Positions 23,156 through 33,948 of a stretch of DNA of 64,000 bases are shown piece by piece. Origin of the DNA: Dryomyza anilis. Lineage: Eukaryota; Arthropoda; Insecta; Diptera; Dryomyzidae. Below the pieces are notes generated by a model, which saw only the letters and a program-made list of their open reading frames with translations, did no database searches and had not been told where the DNA came from. Made by a program: the position numbers and the translations under genes. Location: positions 7,034,659 to 7,098,658 of the forward strand of contig OX638135.1 of assembly GCA_951804985.1 (NCBI GenBank), in the 5' to 3' direction. Every line of letters starts with the position of its first letter. Within the stretch, counting starts at the first letter, position 1.

Positions 23156-24418
23156 CTATGTTGACCACCACAGGGTACAGAATTGAACACGTTTTTCTGG
23201 AGCGCTTTCATCCACACGCTCGACATGTCCAAGCCAGCGTAGGCGCTGGTTCTTAATGTGCCTGACTATGTCAATGTCGGCGTAGAGCTCATACAGCTCA
23301 TCGTTCCATCTGATTCTGTAATCGTTTTCAACGCATATCGGGCCATTGATTTTCCGAAGAATATTTCTCTCAAACGCTCCTAAAGCTCGCTCATCGGTGT
23401 TGGCAAGCGTCCATGCCTCAGCGCAATAGAGGAGGACTGGCATGATGAGCGACTTATAGAGCGTAATTTTTGTCCGTCGAGAGAGGGATCTGCTCCTCAA
23501 TTGCCTACTGAGCCCAAAGTAGCACCTGTTGACAAGAGGAACCATTGTTGAAGATAGTGCCTTTGTGATGGAGTTGTGCAGCTCTTATAATCTTCTCCAT
23601 TATTAGGTTGAAGAAGTCACACGATAGGGAATCGCCTTATCTGAAACCTCGTTCGGTATTAAACGTATCGGTGAGGTTGTTCCCAATTCTCACTGAGCAA
23701 CGTATGTCGCTCAGGGTCATCCTGCAAAGCCATATAAGTTTAGCAGGTATGCCGAACTCAGACATGGTGGCGTATAGGCGACTTCTTATCGAACTGTCGA
23801 AGGCAGCTTTGTAGTCGACGAAGAGTTGGTGGGTGTCGATCTGCCTCTCTTTGGTCTTTTCCAGGATTTGGTGCAATGTGAAAATCGGTTCTATGGTGGA
23901 CTTGCCAGGTCCGCGACATTGAGGAGACTTATCCCACGTTAGTTGGAGCGTTTGGTGGGATCCCCCTTCCTAAGGATTGGGCAGAGTATACTGAGATTCC
24001 ATTCGCTAGGCATGCTTTCTGCTGAACATATTCAGCTGATGAGCTGGTGCATGCTCGTTATGAGCTCATCACCTCCGGTCTTAAACAACTCATCAGGCAG
24101 ACCATCCGATCCTGCGACTTTGTTGCTTTTCAGCCTGTTGATGGCTGTGCAGACCTCTTCACGGTCAGGCGGCGGTATGTCAACGCCGTCGTCAGAAACT
24201 GGGGTTGGCAAGCTGTCTTCTCTGTCAGCGGAATAGTTGTCATCATCGCCTGCTAGAAGATCAGAGAAGTGTTCTCTCCATAATCTCAGTGTACCTTGAA
24301 CATCTGTTACTAGATTCCGGTCATCGTCCTGACAGGAAGAGGGTCCGGTCTTTAAACCTTCGGTCAGGCGTCTTATCTTCTGAAAGAATTTTCGAGCCTC
24401 GTTCCTGTCGCCATGCAT
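23156..24418 (-). pseudogene. LINE reverse transcriptase and C-terminal region, broken
   Basis: 24032-24418 carries the region before and at the RT fingers (INRLKSNKVAGSDGLPDE). 23637-23876 carries motif A (FVDYKAAFDS) and ends at GFR, where the usual GFRQGD has become GFR-stop-GDSLS. The sequence then jumps from about 23585 to the C-terminal part (QLRSRSLSRRTKITLYKS at about 23500), omitting the YADD segment. 23156-23545 continues with IKNQRLRWLGHVERV. A frameshift near 23160 leads into the last piece at 23035-23232 (RRGRPNLRW). Confidence 0.82.
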
Positions 24419-24502
24419 CTCAATATCTTCACGCTCGCGTCTTTCTAATTCTCTTTTCTTGCGCCTAAAAAGATGTCTCTCCTCCTTCCTCTTCTCTCCT
24501 TA

Positions 24503-25137
24503 TCACTCGTTCGCGGCTCGCGTAACTACCGACTGCAGGGTGGCTCTATATGCAGCGTCTTTCTCTGCAGTGGCTGCGCGACACTCTTCGTCATACCACT
24601 TGTTCCGTAGTGGGCGTTGGAATCCAAGCACCTCTTCGGCAGCCGTACGCATTGAGCGGGAGACCTGTGTCCACTGCGCGCATAAATCATGGAGAGGGGG
24701 AGTGCCTTGGGCAAGCAGGTGTGAGAGTCGAGTGGCATAGGCTTGTTCGGTCTGTTGTGTGTGCAGTTTACTGACGTCTAGCTTTCTTTGCGTGGGTTTC
24801 CGTGCGTTTTTCGCAGCGCATAAGCGTGTGCGAACCTTGGCTGCTACAAGGAAGTGATCCGAGTCGATGTTGGCATTTCGGATCGAGCGTACATCCATCA
24901 CACTAGAAGCGTGCCTTTCGTCAATCACAACATGATCAATTTGGTTGCGCTTGTTGTGATCGGGTGACCGCCACGTGGCCTTGTGATTCTAGTACCACTA
25001 ATTACCATGTTTGGTGCTGCGGCGAAGTCGATCAGCCTCATTCCATTGTCGGAGGTGTTGTCGTGGAGGCTGAATTGTCCAACGGTTGAACCAAAGATAC
25101 CCTCATGGCCCACCTCGGCATTAAAGTCGCCGATCAC
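24503..25137 (-). pseudogene. LINE endonuclease domain, partial
   Basis: Two frames cover the second half of an apurinic-type endonuclease. 24925-25137 has GDFNAEVGHEG, the conserved Asp/Asn motif; 24503-24928 has DERHASSV and SDHFLV, where SDH is the C-terminal catalytic signature. The nicking activity of this domain primes reverse transcription at the target DNA. The N-terminal part with the metal-binding Glu is missing, so it cannot work. A frame change lies between the two pieces near 24925. Confidence 0.8.
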
Positions 25138-25167
25138 AATTTTGATGTCGTAACGGGGGCAGCGCTT

Positions 25168-25828
25168 ATAGGCATTTTTATAGCATTTTTATGGCATTTC
25201 AAAACATAATGAAACAAAATGTTGTCCAAGGTCATCATGGCCATGTGCAGGAGCACCTCATCCTCCAGTGTAAATGTCCAAAATCATTTTTATAGCATTT
25301 CAATAGATAATAGGTTAACCTTGACCAGGATGACCTTGACCATTTTTCTGATCATTTTTTCATCTTTTCTTATCCTTTTTCTCTTCATTTTTTTTCTCAT
25401 CATTTATTTTCATCTTCAAGTGATGAGAATTCGCTACGTTCTGCTTTTTTCTCATCATTCAATGATGAGAAAAATTACAAATTATTTTCATCATCAATGA
25501 TGAGTACTTTTGAAGATGAGTTATTGCGATTATTGAACGATATATTTATTTTCATCATGAAAAAAGATATTTATTAGTAGTGAGCCAAAAATTCTCATCT
25601 TTAGTGAGGGATATAAATTGAGCGATGAGAAAAAAAAACATCTTCGAAACATGCTTTTCATTAGTATAGTAGTAGAAAAAGTACAACCATGCTTAAAAAA
25701 ATTGTTTAAAAAACCAAAAGATTGCAGAAAACCCCCGTTACACAGCCCGGGTACAAAATACTTACATTTTGAACATTCACTTTTTAAAGATTTGTGTTTT
25801 CGATCCTACTTTTGTAGTTTTTTGTGAT
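25168..25828. repeat. Inverted TGATGAG-rich repeat and unassigned DNA
   Basis: About 25320-25650 is the reverse complement of the repeat at 5300-5650. The flanks are unassigned. Near 25168-25320 the words 'gaccttgaccat' and 'gcatttttatggcatttc' recur over short distances. Confidence 0.55.
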
Positions 25829-27062
25829 TTGTATACCCTACACTAAGAAAACAAAGATGGTTACCAGAATTATCACAGCCCTAATATCAAGTTATTTACA
25901 AATTATTTGTATCATCTTTGGGACAACCATCTCTCAAATATCCGTCAAATACGATAAATATTGCTAGCAACCATCTTTAAAATTTACGATTATTTATAGC
26001 AATCATCAATTAAACATCTTTCAAATAGGAAGATAGTTGTTGATTATTTGGAAAAGGTAGAATTCGCGGAGTAATTTTTATTGAATTAAAATAAAATGAA
26101 TCAAATGTATTTTATTTATTCTAGAATTAAAACAGTATCCTGGTTATATTCGCCATCGTCTTTATAAATCCTTTGAAGGTAAAAATGTACAATGACGTGA
26201 GACTTTTTCGCGGAAGAACCAAGTCCGTCCGGCGCTGCTGTCATCAAAGTAAACTCTGAAAAAAAAAATATTTTCCATTACGTGTTGATAATTTCAATCC
26301 CGAGAAAATTTATTTTCACTTTTACATTAAAATGTATTATTTGATGAGCTGACACTTTTTAAATCATTTGATTTACTTAATTGTTGTAGACAAATCGAGC
26401 GTAAGGAAAAAGTACGCCATTTTCCTTTTTTACTGTAGTCAAATGTCAAAATAAGTCAAGAGTTTTGTTGCAAATGTCCAAGAACTAAGGATGTTTGCTA
26501 TCAGTCAACTGTAAATATCTCCGTTTTCATTGCTGTTGTATCAAACATCTTGTAACATATATGTCATATATGTCATATTTAAAAAATATTAATAGTTTTG
26601 CTGCAACTTTATTGAAAGTTATGGGATGTTTGAATATTTGCTACAAGGCGTAAATTTTAACAGAAAGTTGCACCAAGCCTTTCATAAACTTCTTGTTTTC
26701 TTATTGTAATCACCATATATAAAAATCACCATATATATGTACCATATATACACTCCATCTCACTGACTTAAGAATATTTAAGTATTTTTTTATATCACAA
26801 TTTTTCTCTCAATTAATTAATTATTAATTAAGACATTAATGGAGACATTTATAGAGTGTTTAATTTCGAAAATATTTCTTGTCAAAATTGAGAGCTGCAG
26901 TTAGTTTTTGGTTCTCAACAATTAGAGCTCTCATAAATAATATTTCCTTCTTTGTCTCACTTGTTTAAGAACAACGATTAAATCCACTGTTTGCGACATT
27001 AAATCGTAAACAAAATAGACTAGAAAGTTTATTAGTTATTAATACTTGACGGGTGCACAACT
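25829..27062. other. DINE-1 stub followed by AT-rich unassigned DNA
   Basis: Only about 20 bp of a DINE-1 end ('gtataccctacactaag') remain at 25829-25847. The rest shows no coding content. A stretch at about 26115-26190 ('tattctagaattaaaacag', 'cctggttatattc') resembles 30370-30440, suggesting an unrecognised dispersed repeat. Confidence 0.45.
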
Positions 27063-27437
27063 ATGGGTAAAAGAAAAATTATAAATATTGAAGAAAAAGC
27101 TCAAATTAGAGCATTTAAAGAAGACGGGCAGAGCATTCGTAAAATTGCTGCTAAAATTGGACGAAGTTCCACCGTTCTCCACAATTATCTAAGTAACGTC
27201 GAAAACTATGGAAAAAATTGCAAAGGCCGGGTGAACATGGACACAATTCCACAAGACAATTCTTGCCTTTCGGTTAGTAAAATCAGGGCTAAAACCGGTG
27301 TTACAGCTAGCAGAGCGACTGTTCATCATATAATACAGCGTGCCACACATTTAAAACATAAAAAATTTAAAAAAAAAACTGCGTTAAATGAAGTACGCAA
27401 AAGCCAACGTCATGTGTTTGCAAAGGAACACATATAG
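27063..27437 (+). pseudogene. Tc1/Tc3-like transposase, DNA-binding half only
   Basis: This is an uninterrupted 124-codon frame. Residues about 8-50 form a first helix-turn-helix (EEKAQIRAFKEDGQSIRKIA) like that of Tc1/Tc3-type transposases. Residues about 70-115 resemble the second DNA-binding helix set (SKIRAKTGVTASRATVHHII), followed by KKFKKKTALNE. The frame ends at KEHI-stop, just before the catalytic DDE domain would start, and the next sequence is AT-rich filler. The usual linker between the two helix sets looks shortened (Gly-Arg, then about 20 residues). A full protein would be about 340 residues. No terminal repeats were found around it. Confidence 0.78.
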
Positions 27438-27548
27438 TGGGAAAGAGAGTGGCATATGTTAAAATTACTTAATTGTCTTTCTAATATCATTAAATTACAT
27501 AATTCAGTGTATTATTATTAAATAAAATATCGTATTGAAATCAATATT

Positions 27549-28210
27549 TATACCCTACACTAAGAGTGAAAGGGTATATTCAGTTTGGTACGCCGTTTGT
27601 AACACCCTGAAGAAAGCATCTCCGGTATGGAAAAGTATATATATTCTTGATCAGCATGATCTCCTGAGTCGATTTAGCGATGTCCGTCTGTCTGTCTGCC
27701 TGAATGAAACTTTAGATTTAGATTACTTATATATCTAAGCTGTCTGAACAAGAAAATTGACATGATCGGTCTATTGTGACCTGAGAACCGACCACTTATG
27801 TTCAAATACCTCATATAAAATTAACATCTAGAGATCAATTTTACTGTATACGTGCTAAGGTAAATTTTTTTGGTCAAATATATATTGACATTATGCTCAA
27901 TTACAGGAAAATAATGTTTTCCCACGAAACGACTTGTGGTTCCCAAAAAAAAAAAAATTGAAAGTCGGTACACCTACCCATTTGTAAATATGGGTATCAA
28001 ATTTATGGTAATTCTTCAGCGATGGAAAGTTTGTAGTTATTTTCATAATTCGTATACCTTGGTGACCTATATACCATTTTTAATGGTAATCACACATATG
28101 TGTACGGTATTTATAGTCGGATTAGACCGACTACAATTTTGATAATCCTGACTATCATAACAACACCTACTTTAAAATTCCCTATGTGATCTAACCTTCC
28201 CAACTGGTTT
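27549..28210. mobile_element. DINE-1 subfamily A
   Basis: It runs from 'taccctacactaagagtgaa' to 'aaccttcccaactggttt', with core, a very short GTCT tract (about 27684-27700) and the TATAGTCGG/CCGACTA subterminal hairpin at about 28113-28135. Confidence 0.9.
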
Positions 28211-28410
28211 TTTATTCTAATGCTGAAGTATTGACATTTGCGCGGCTGACTGCGTGGACAATCGGGTGCTCCATGAGCGGGGATTGCTACGCCGAATAGA
28301 GCCGGGATTTCCGTGTTGCATTTTGAAGAAATTCCTGCAAATGTAAATCTCTATTTAAGAGTTTAATTATTTCAGATTGATTTTAACGGGCCCATTATAT
28401 TGCTTATTTT
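28211..28410. other. Short G+C-richer spacer between two DINE-1 copies
   Basis: The stretch at about 28238-28320 is clearly richer in G+C than its surroundings. It has no frame or motif I can assign. Confidence 0.35.
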
Positions 28411-28566
28411 TATACCCTACACTAAGAGTGAAAGGGTATATTCAGTTTGGTACGCCGTTTGTAACACCCAGAAGGAAGCATCTCCGGTATGGAAAAGTAT
28501 ATATATTCTTTATCAGCATGACCTCCTGAGCGATGTCCGTCTGTCCGTCTGTCTATCCGTCTGTCC

Positions 28567-28608
<42 letters not shown>

Positions 28609-29152
28609 CTGTTGAAATCCCTACTACTTTTAAAATTGAAGAGCTAGATAAATGAAACTTATAACTTAGATTACTAATATACCTACGCTGTATGTGCGAA
28701 TTGGCGAGATCGGTGCATTGTGACCTATGATCCGACCACTTATGTTCAAATACCTCATATAAAATGTACATATAAAGATCAATTTTTATGTATACGTGCA
28801 TAGGTAAACTTTTTTGGTCAAATATATATTGATATCATGCTGAAATACATGATAATAATGTTTTCCGGCGAAAAGACTTGTGGTTCACAAAAAAAAAAAA
28901 TCGAAATTCGGTACACCTACCCATTTGTAAATATGGGTATCAAATGAATGGAAATTCTTCAGCGATTGAATGTTTGTAGTTATTTTCAGGATTCGTATAC
29001 CCTGGTGACCTATATATCACTTTGAATGGTAACCACACATATGTGTAGGGTATTTATAGTCGGCTTAGACCGACTATAATTTTGATAATCCCAACTATCA
29101 TAATTACACCTACTTTAAAATTTCCCATGTGATATAACCTTCCCAACTGGTT
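28411..29152. mobile_element. DINE-1 subfamily A, complete
   Basis: Both ends, core, GTCY tract (about 28534-28612) and subterminal hairpin (about 29057-29080) are present; about 740 bp. It is a good reference copy for subfamily A. Confidence 0.92.
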
Positions 29153-30644
29153 TGAATTACTTAAATATACAAATTTTATCATTTTAAATAATTACAAAGT
29201 TATTTTATGTTATTATTTCGTAAAAGGTTTTGGGATAAAAAATCTGTGTCTAAAGTGATTAAAATCTCAAACTCAACTATATTCTAAAATAATTTAGTTC
29301 ACATTTCTGTCCTACTTTACTTAAGAAATGATGCAACACTGAAGAGAATACGGTGTAGCAAAGTAAAACAAAACTTGACAAAAATATCATTTGTTATTTT
29401 GGAAAAGAAGTGTACATATAATTATCCAAAAGTTCTGTATTTTGTTAAAAAAAAAATAGTTTGGTGTTACCAATCTTATATGTTCTTATTCCGTTAATAA
29501 AACTAGAACAAAATGACAAAAAATATTATTGCAAATGTGTCGAGCAGTTTATTAATTGATATACATTAATCGTTCACATATAAAGAATACAATAATAAAT
29601 AAAAATTTAAATATTTAAATCATACTTAAAATACTATGTTCCACTGTTTGCAGTCGACTTCAACGCATGCAACCCTAGTAGAAAATATAAACTATTGACC
29701 AATTCTTAAATTGATTTTATTTTTTTATATTTAATTAAACAACTCATGATTTAAATGTATCTAATAAAAAACAACATAAAAATTATTTTTTAACGGTACT
29801 ATAAAAGTAAGACAACGTTCCAACGTCAACTAAATTTCGTGGAATAGTTTATTACATTCTTGCATTATACAAATCAGTAAAAATTCCCCGAAATATTGAT
29901 CACGATACCAAACACACTTTCGGTAGCAATTCCACGAATCATCAATGCGAAGATGAGTGCCGCGATACATTTATACAGGGTAACATGGTAATAGCGGAAA
30001 TAGTTGTGCGAAATTTGTGCACAGATGATTGATCATATTTGTTTTGTATTTTATATCTAAAATAAATGTTAGAATTCAAATTAAGTTTCAGATAAAATAT
30101 TAATAAAATTACATATTAAATATTTTGTCTTAAATGTGATACATTTAAAAATTTCTATTGGGTTGTTTATTACAAATGACTGTGAGTTTACACTGAATAA
30201 AATCTATTATCACGATAAATTGTTTAAATTTATTTAATCATATAATTAATTATTATAATTCATACAATTTTATACGCATATAATACTAATGAACAATTAT
30301 ATAGTTCAAAATGATATATTTTTTAATGAGTGTATTTACTTAATATAAATTGTTTATTCAATTTATGATACTGTCTTTCTAGAATAAAACAAACTACCTT
30401 GGTTATATATTCCTCGAAGTACATGCATTCTGATTTTCCGAAAAAATGCACATTTTGTTTAATGTTCTTTGCACTTTACTTCAAACATTTTAATTTTCCA
30501 GTGCAGTTTTTGGGAAACGGAGCAGCGTAAACTTGCTCGCATGAAGTCGTACGATCGACTGATAGTTTTTGCAGTTCACACGAACTCAGTGTATAATTTT
30601 TGTTAATTGTTTTAAATGTTAAAAATGAAAGTTAACGGCAGGTC
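29153..30644. other. AT-rich non-coding DNA
   Basis: No terminal repeats or protein matches are seen. The last part (about 30500-30640) lies upstream of a hAT transposase start and may be its leader or subterminal region. Confidence 0.45.
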
Positions 30645-30989
30645 ATGGAGCAGGAAATAATTGATAAAATTAATGAAATAGTGTATAAACTTTTTAATAA
30701 ACGGAAAGGAAAAGGCAATATATGGGCATTGTTTGCTGAAATACAAATTAATTCTGATTGTGCAGTTTTGGATAATTTCGTACATTGTAGAAGGTGCTAA
30801 AATTTGATTAAATATAGTGGCAAGCAAACTTCAAATATGCTTCGTCACAAATGTTACAAAATAGTTTCCGCGGAATTGCTCCTTAAGCAAATAAGCACAG
30901 AGGAAAAACATGCTATAGACACTTGTTCGCAGTGGGTTATTGAGGACTGTCGACCATTTGTTGCAGTTGAAGGGACTGGTTTTAAGTGA
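30645..30989 (+). pseudogene. hobo/Hermes-like hAT transposase, N-terminal fragment
   Basis: The frame starts at ATG 30645. It reads a lysine-rich opening, IWALFAEIQ, then a BED-type zinc-finger pattern (FVHCRRC ... NMLRHKC) with two Cys, His and a last Cys, then CSQWVIEDCRPFVAVEGTGFK, a wording typical of hobo/Ac/Tam3 transposases just after the BED finger. Codon 52 is a TAA stop (30798-30800), directly after the first Cys pair. A second stop at 30987 ends the similarity, and no catalytic domain follows. The BED finger binds the element's ends in active transposases; here the stop inactivates it. Terminal repeats were not found. Confidence 0.75.
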
Positions 30990-32120
30990 GATTAAAAAAT
31001 GATAAGAACTTTTCTGCAGATGTGCAATATCAAAATAATAATAAAAAAATACGAAATTTTGATGAAACATGATGTTAATTAAAATGTGATATTGCACACA
31101 TATGTAAAGTAAATATATAAGTGTTTGGTATCATTTAAAGTAAGAGATTTCAAGGAATCTATGTGGTGAATGTAAAGACAATCTGTATATAGTATAGTTT
31201 TTTGAAAAAGAAGAAAAATTAAAAAAAAAAAACTTAAAATTTGATTAAATATATCTAAATAAGTATTTATCATCATGAAACTTTTACCTAATATACAATA
31301 GTTTTATGTACTCCTGCTTTATTAAAACATTTTTTGGAATATATATATTATAAAGTGAGCGATAACGGTTTCAATCTAAGTCCCATTAAAAATGAGTTTT
31401 TTTTTTTTTTGGAAAAATCCTGCCCTGCACATATACTTCGCCGGATCAAAAATACGTAGAAATAACTCGTCCTTTAAATTTGACTTTTGACATTGAAAAC
31501 TTTTCTGCAGGCGGTCAAATTAAAAAAAAAATAAAAACTTGAACTTTGACCAGGACTGCCAGATTGGTTAAATATATTTTGGATAAGTTTTATCATTTAA
31601 TAGATTCTCAGTACTGTTATATGTCAAAAAATATAAGAAAAGTATATGTTACTGAAGAAAAAAAAATACTTACGGAGATTTGCGTAAAAGTCCAATTTTC
31701 CAACAAAAATTAAAAAATGGAAAATAAAAAAAATGTCGAATTTACAATTTTATATTTTCAAAATCACTTGATATTTAAAGACGGGTTTCAGTTTATTATT
31801 TATTTGTTAATTGTTTATAAAAGTCCCAAACAAATATTTTGATTTCATGATAAAATGTACAATCTACGTATAAATATGTAAAATTAAAAAAATCATGTTT
31901 CAGTCTATATCTTTAACATTAATCAAGATATTTTCTCATGTAAGCACATTTTCTTTAGATCTTAATGTACGCTTTTCATAAACAAAAGAATTTTAAAAAT
32001 CGGATAACTTTTGGATTTTTTACAATATTTGAAAAATTGTTTATGAAAAAAATCTCAATTTTACTGAAATCTCCATTACCATTTAAGATACAAACTCCAA
32101 ATTTTAAAACTTAAACTTAA
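30990..32120. other. AT-rich non-coding DNA
   Basis: Long A- and T-runs and no supported gene. Repeated phrases such as 'ccaattttccaac' do not form a recognised element. Confidence 0.45.
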
Positions 32121-32224
32121 GTAGCCGCGGTAGCTCAGTGGTTAGTGCGGTGGACTGCGAGCCGAAAGGTCCCCGGTTCAAGTCTGGACTGGGGCTAACA
32201 ACATCTTTTCATAGAAACATTTTT

Positions 32225-32309
32225 ATGCCCTACACTTATGAGGTACAGGGTATATTAACTTTGTGCATTTATTGTAACGCCCCGTAATGGGCGTGTCCGG
32301 TATGGAAAA

Positions 32310-32403
<94 letters not shown>

Positions 32404-33173
32404 TCTTGATCAGCATCACCACCCGAGTCCGTTTAGCCATATCCGTCTGTGTGTCTGTCCGTCTGTCTTGCTGTCTTGCTGTCCTGCTGTCTTGCTGTCC
32501 GTATACACGATAACTTGAGAAATACTGCTTAGAATGCGATAAAATTTCGTTTCAATGCTTTTTAGCCAAAAGTTAGTTTTGTCTATGTAAAAGAGCCAAA
32601 TTGGTCAACGGACACGCCCACCTCCCATACAAGTCTCTTTTATATAACTCTTTTTGAACCAATAACTCGAAAAGTATTCAAGATATACAAATAAAATTGA
32701 AAATGTATTGTTAGAATTCACCTAAAAATATGTGATCCAAAAATGGGCGTGATACGCCCACATTTGATTTTGTTATTACTTCTCGCTTTTTCATGGTGGA
32801 CATTTTATTCGCAAATTATTGAAAACAAAATTATGAAATATTAGCTTTAAATCTCTACATAGTTTTAAAAGTGGGCGTGATTCACTCACATTTATTTTTC
32901 TACATGTTTCAATATTTTTTGGTTTTTTTTTTACTTTTAATTCATTTTTTTAAATTAATGGTATATACGTCGTCAGAAATTTCATATGTAAATAATATTC
33001 TGAGTGTAAAAGTGTTCAGCATAATTACGAACTTTAAAGGTAGGTATACAATTAAATTTCCCACATTAATATTCACATCAAAGTGTAGGGTATTCCATAG
33101 TCGGGCCTGACCGACTATAAAAGTCCGCCCCATGTGACCGAACTTACCCATGTGACCTAACTTTCCCAACTCG
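32225..33173. mobile_element. DINE-1 subfamily B with expanded (TA)n
   Basis: It is inserted in a T-run of the SINE, so the ends are fixed by comparison with the intact SINE: 'atgccctacacttatgaggt' at the left and 'aactttcccaactcg' at the right. It is about 950 bp. The (TA)n next to the core has about 44 units. The GTCY tract is interrupted (GTCTTGCT words). Confidence 0.9.
32310..32399. repeat. (TA)n microsatellite inside DINE-1
   Basis: About 44 TA units. The same site in other DINE-1 copies of this window has only 4-5 TA units. Confidence 0.97.
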
Positions 33174-33390
33174 TTTTATACCGCGCTACCTCTCGGCAGT
33201 AAATGGCAAACCTACGATATTAAAATATTGCCTATGAAAAGCACTCACCCGCCGTTCGGATTCGGCAATAAACTGTAGGTCCTACCACTTTGAGTACAAA
33301 TATAACACGCACAGCTCAAAATGGTGAGAGAGCTCGGCCTAAGTTCTTATAGGACTGTAGTGCCAAACTATTATATTATTATTATTAAGT

Positions 33391-33525
33391 TCTCTCAAAT
33401 TCCCTCTGTACACTTTTTAAAATTTTTAAAAATCGGTTGAGTGGTTCCGAAAATACTGAATTTCACCCGATTCATGATCGTTTGGGCACACTGTGCGCCA
33501 TCTGGCGGTGAAATTGTATACAATA
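33391..33525. repeat. Fragment possibly of repeat G
   Basis: The words 'gtggttccgaaaatac' and 'gcgccatctggcgg' resemble the G-type wording. It may be continuous with 37551-37850 across the LINE insertion. Confidence 0.35.
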
Positions 33526-33948
33526 TTTTTTTTTATTTATTACATTACATCTACTGGGCTAAAGTCCCTTACAGATTACATTATTATCTTAACATTAAAT
33601 TGACATGAATTATGATTAATATGAAAATTGGCAATTTAACAATTTAATATATATTCAAATTAATTAAACAATATAAATAAATTAAGCTAAACTTATGTTC
33701 ATTTACATTAAAATTTAAAATTGGTGAGAAGCTATTACATAATATTATGCATCTTGCTATTGGTTCATTAAATGCATAGTTTGTCCTATGAAAATAACAG
33801 AGGATTCTGCCTTAAAGTTCTAGACGGAACATATATATTAAAAAGAGTTGAAATTTCTGTACAAACCAAAATTTTATATACAAACATTAGCGAAAAATAT
33901 GTCCTTCGGTCTTTTAAAGATTGCAAGCCCAGCAATTTACGTCCGGCA

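Larger units (their letters stand above)
16074..23510. repeat. Segmental duplication, copy 2
   Basis: It matches copy 1 from window position 1, with offset about 16072 up to the first DINE-1 core and 16477 after it. The nested DINE-1 pair is complete here, the satellite is short and the LINE is unrearranged and continues beyond the shared part to about 25167. Homology of the left side beyond 16074 cannot be judged because copy 1 is cut by the window. Confidence 0.93.
23022..25167 (-). mobile_element. RTE-like non-LTR retrotransposon, defective
   Basis: Minus-strand pieces appear in the right order: endonuclease (GDFNAEVG at about 25100, SDHFLVAAKVR at about 24850), linker, RT fingers (SNKVAGSDGLPDELF), RT motif A (LFVDYKAAFDS) and C-terminal region. 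The 3' tail is TAAG-type at 23022-23036. The 5' end is missing inside the endonuclease near 25167. Stops and frameshifts separate the pieces, and the YADD catalytic block is deleted. Assignment to the RTE group rests on the tail and protein wording and is not certain. Confidence 0.85.
32121..33390 (+). mobile_element. tRNA-derived SINE split by a DINE-1
   Basis: The head has pol III promoter boxes: A box TAGCTCAGTGG and B box GGTTCAAGTCTG. The body resumes at about 33174 ('ttataccgcgctacctctcg') and ends in an ATT-type tail near 33388. The intact relative at 38355-38663 shows the order without the insertion. The head is not a working tRNA gene because the acceptor stems do not pair and the SINE body follows. 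Confidence 0.9.

Noticed and set aside
24459..24774. Plus-strand frames opposite the RTE-like LINE
   Set aside because: Shadows of the minus-strand endonuclease and RT frames; the protein wording is not recognisable.
32121..32200. tRNA gene (also at 38355-38430)
   Set aside because: A and B boxes are present, but the cloverleaf stems do not pair properly and the same SINE body, ATT tail and 15-bp duplication follow. These are SINE heads.
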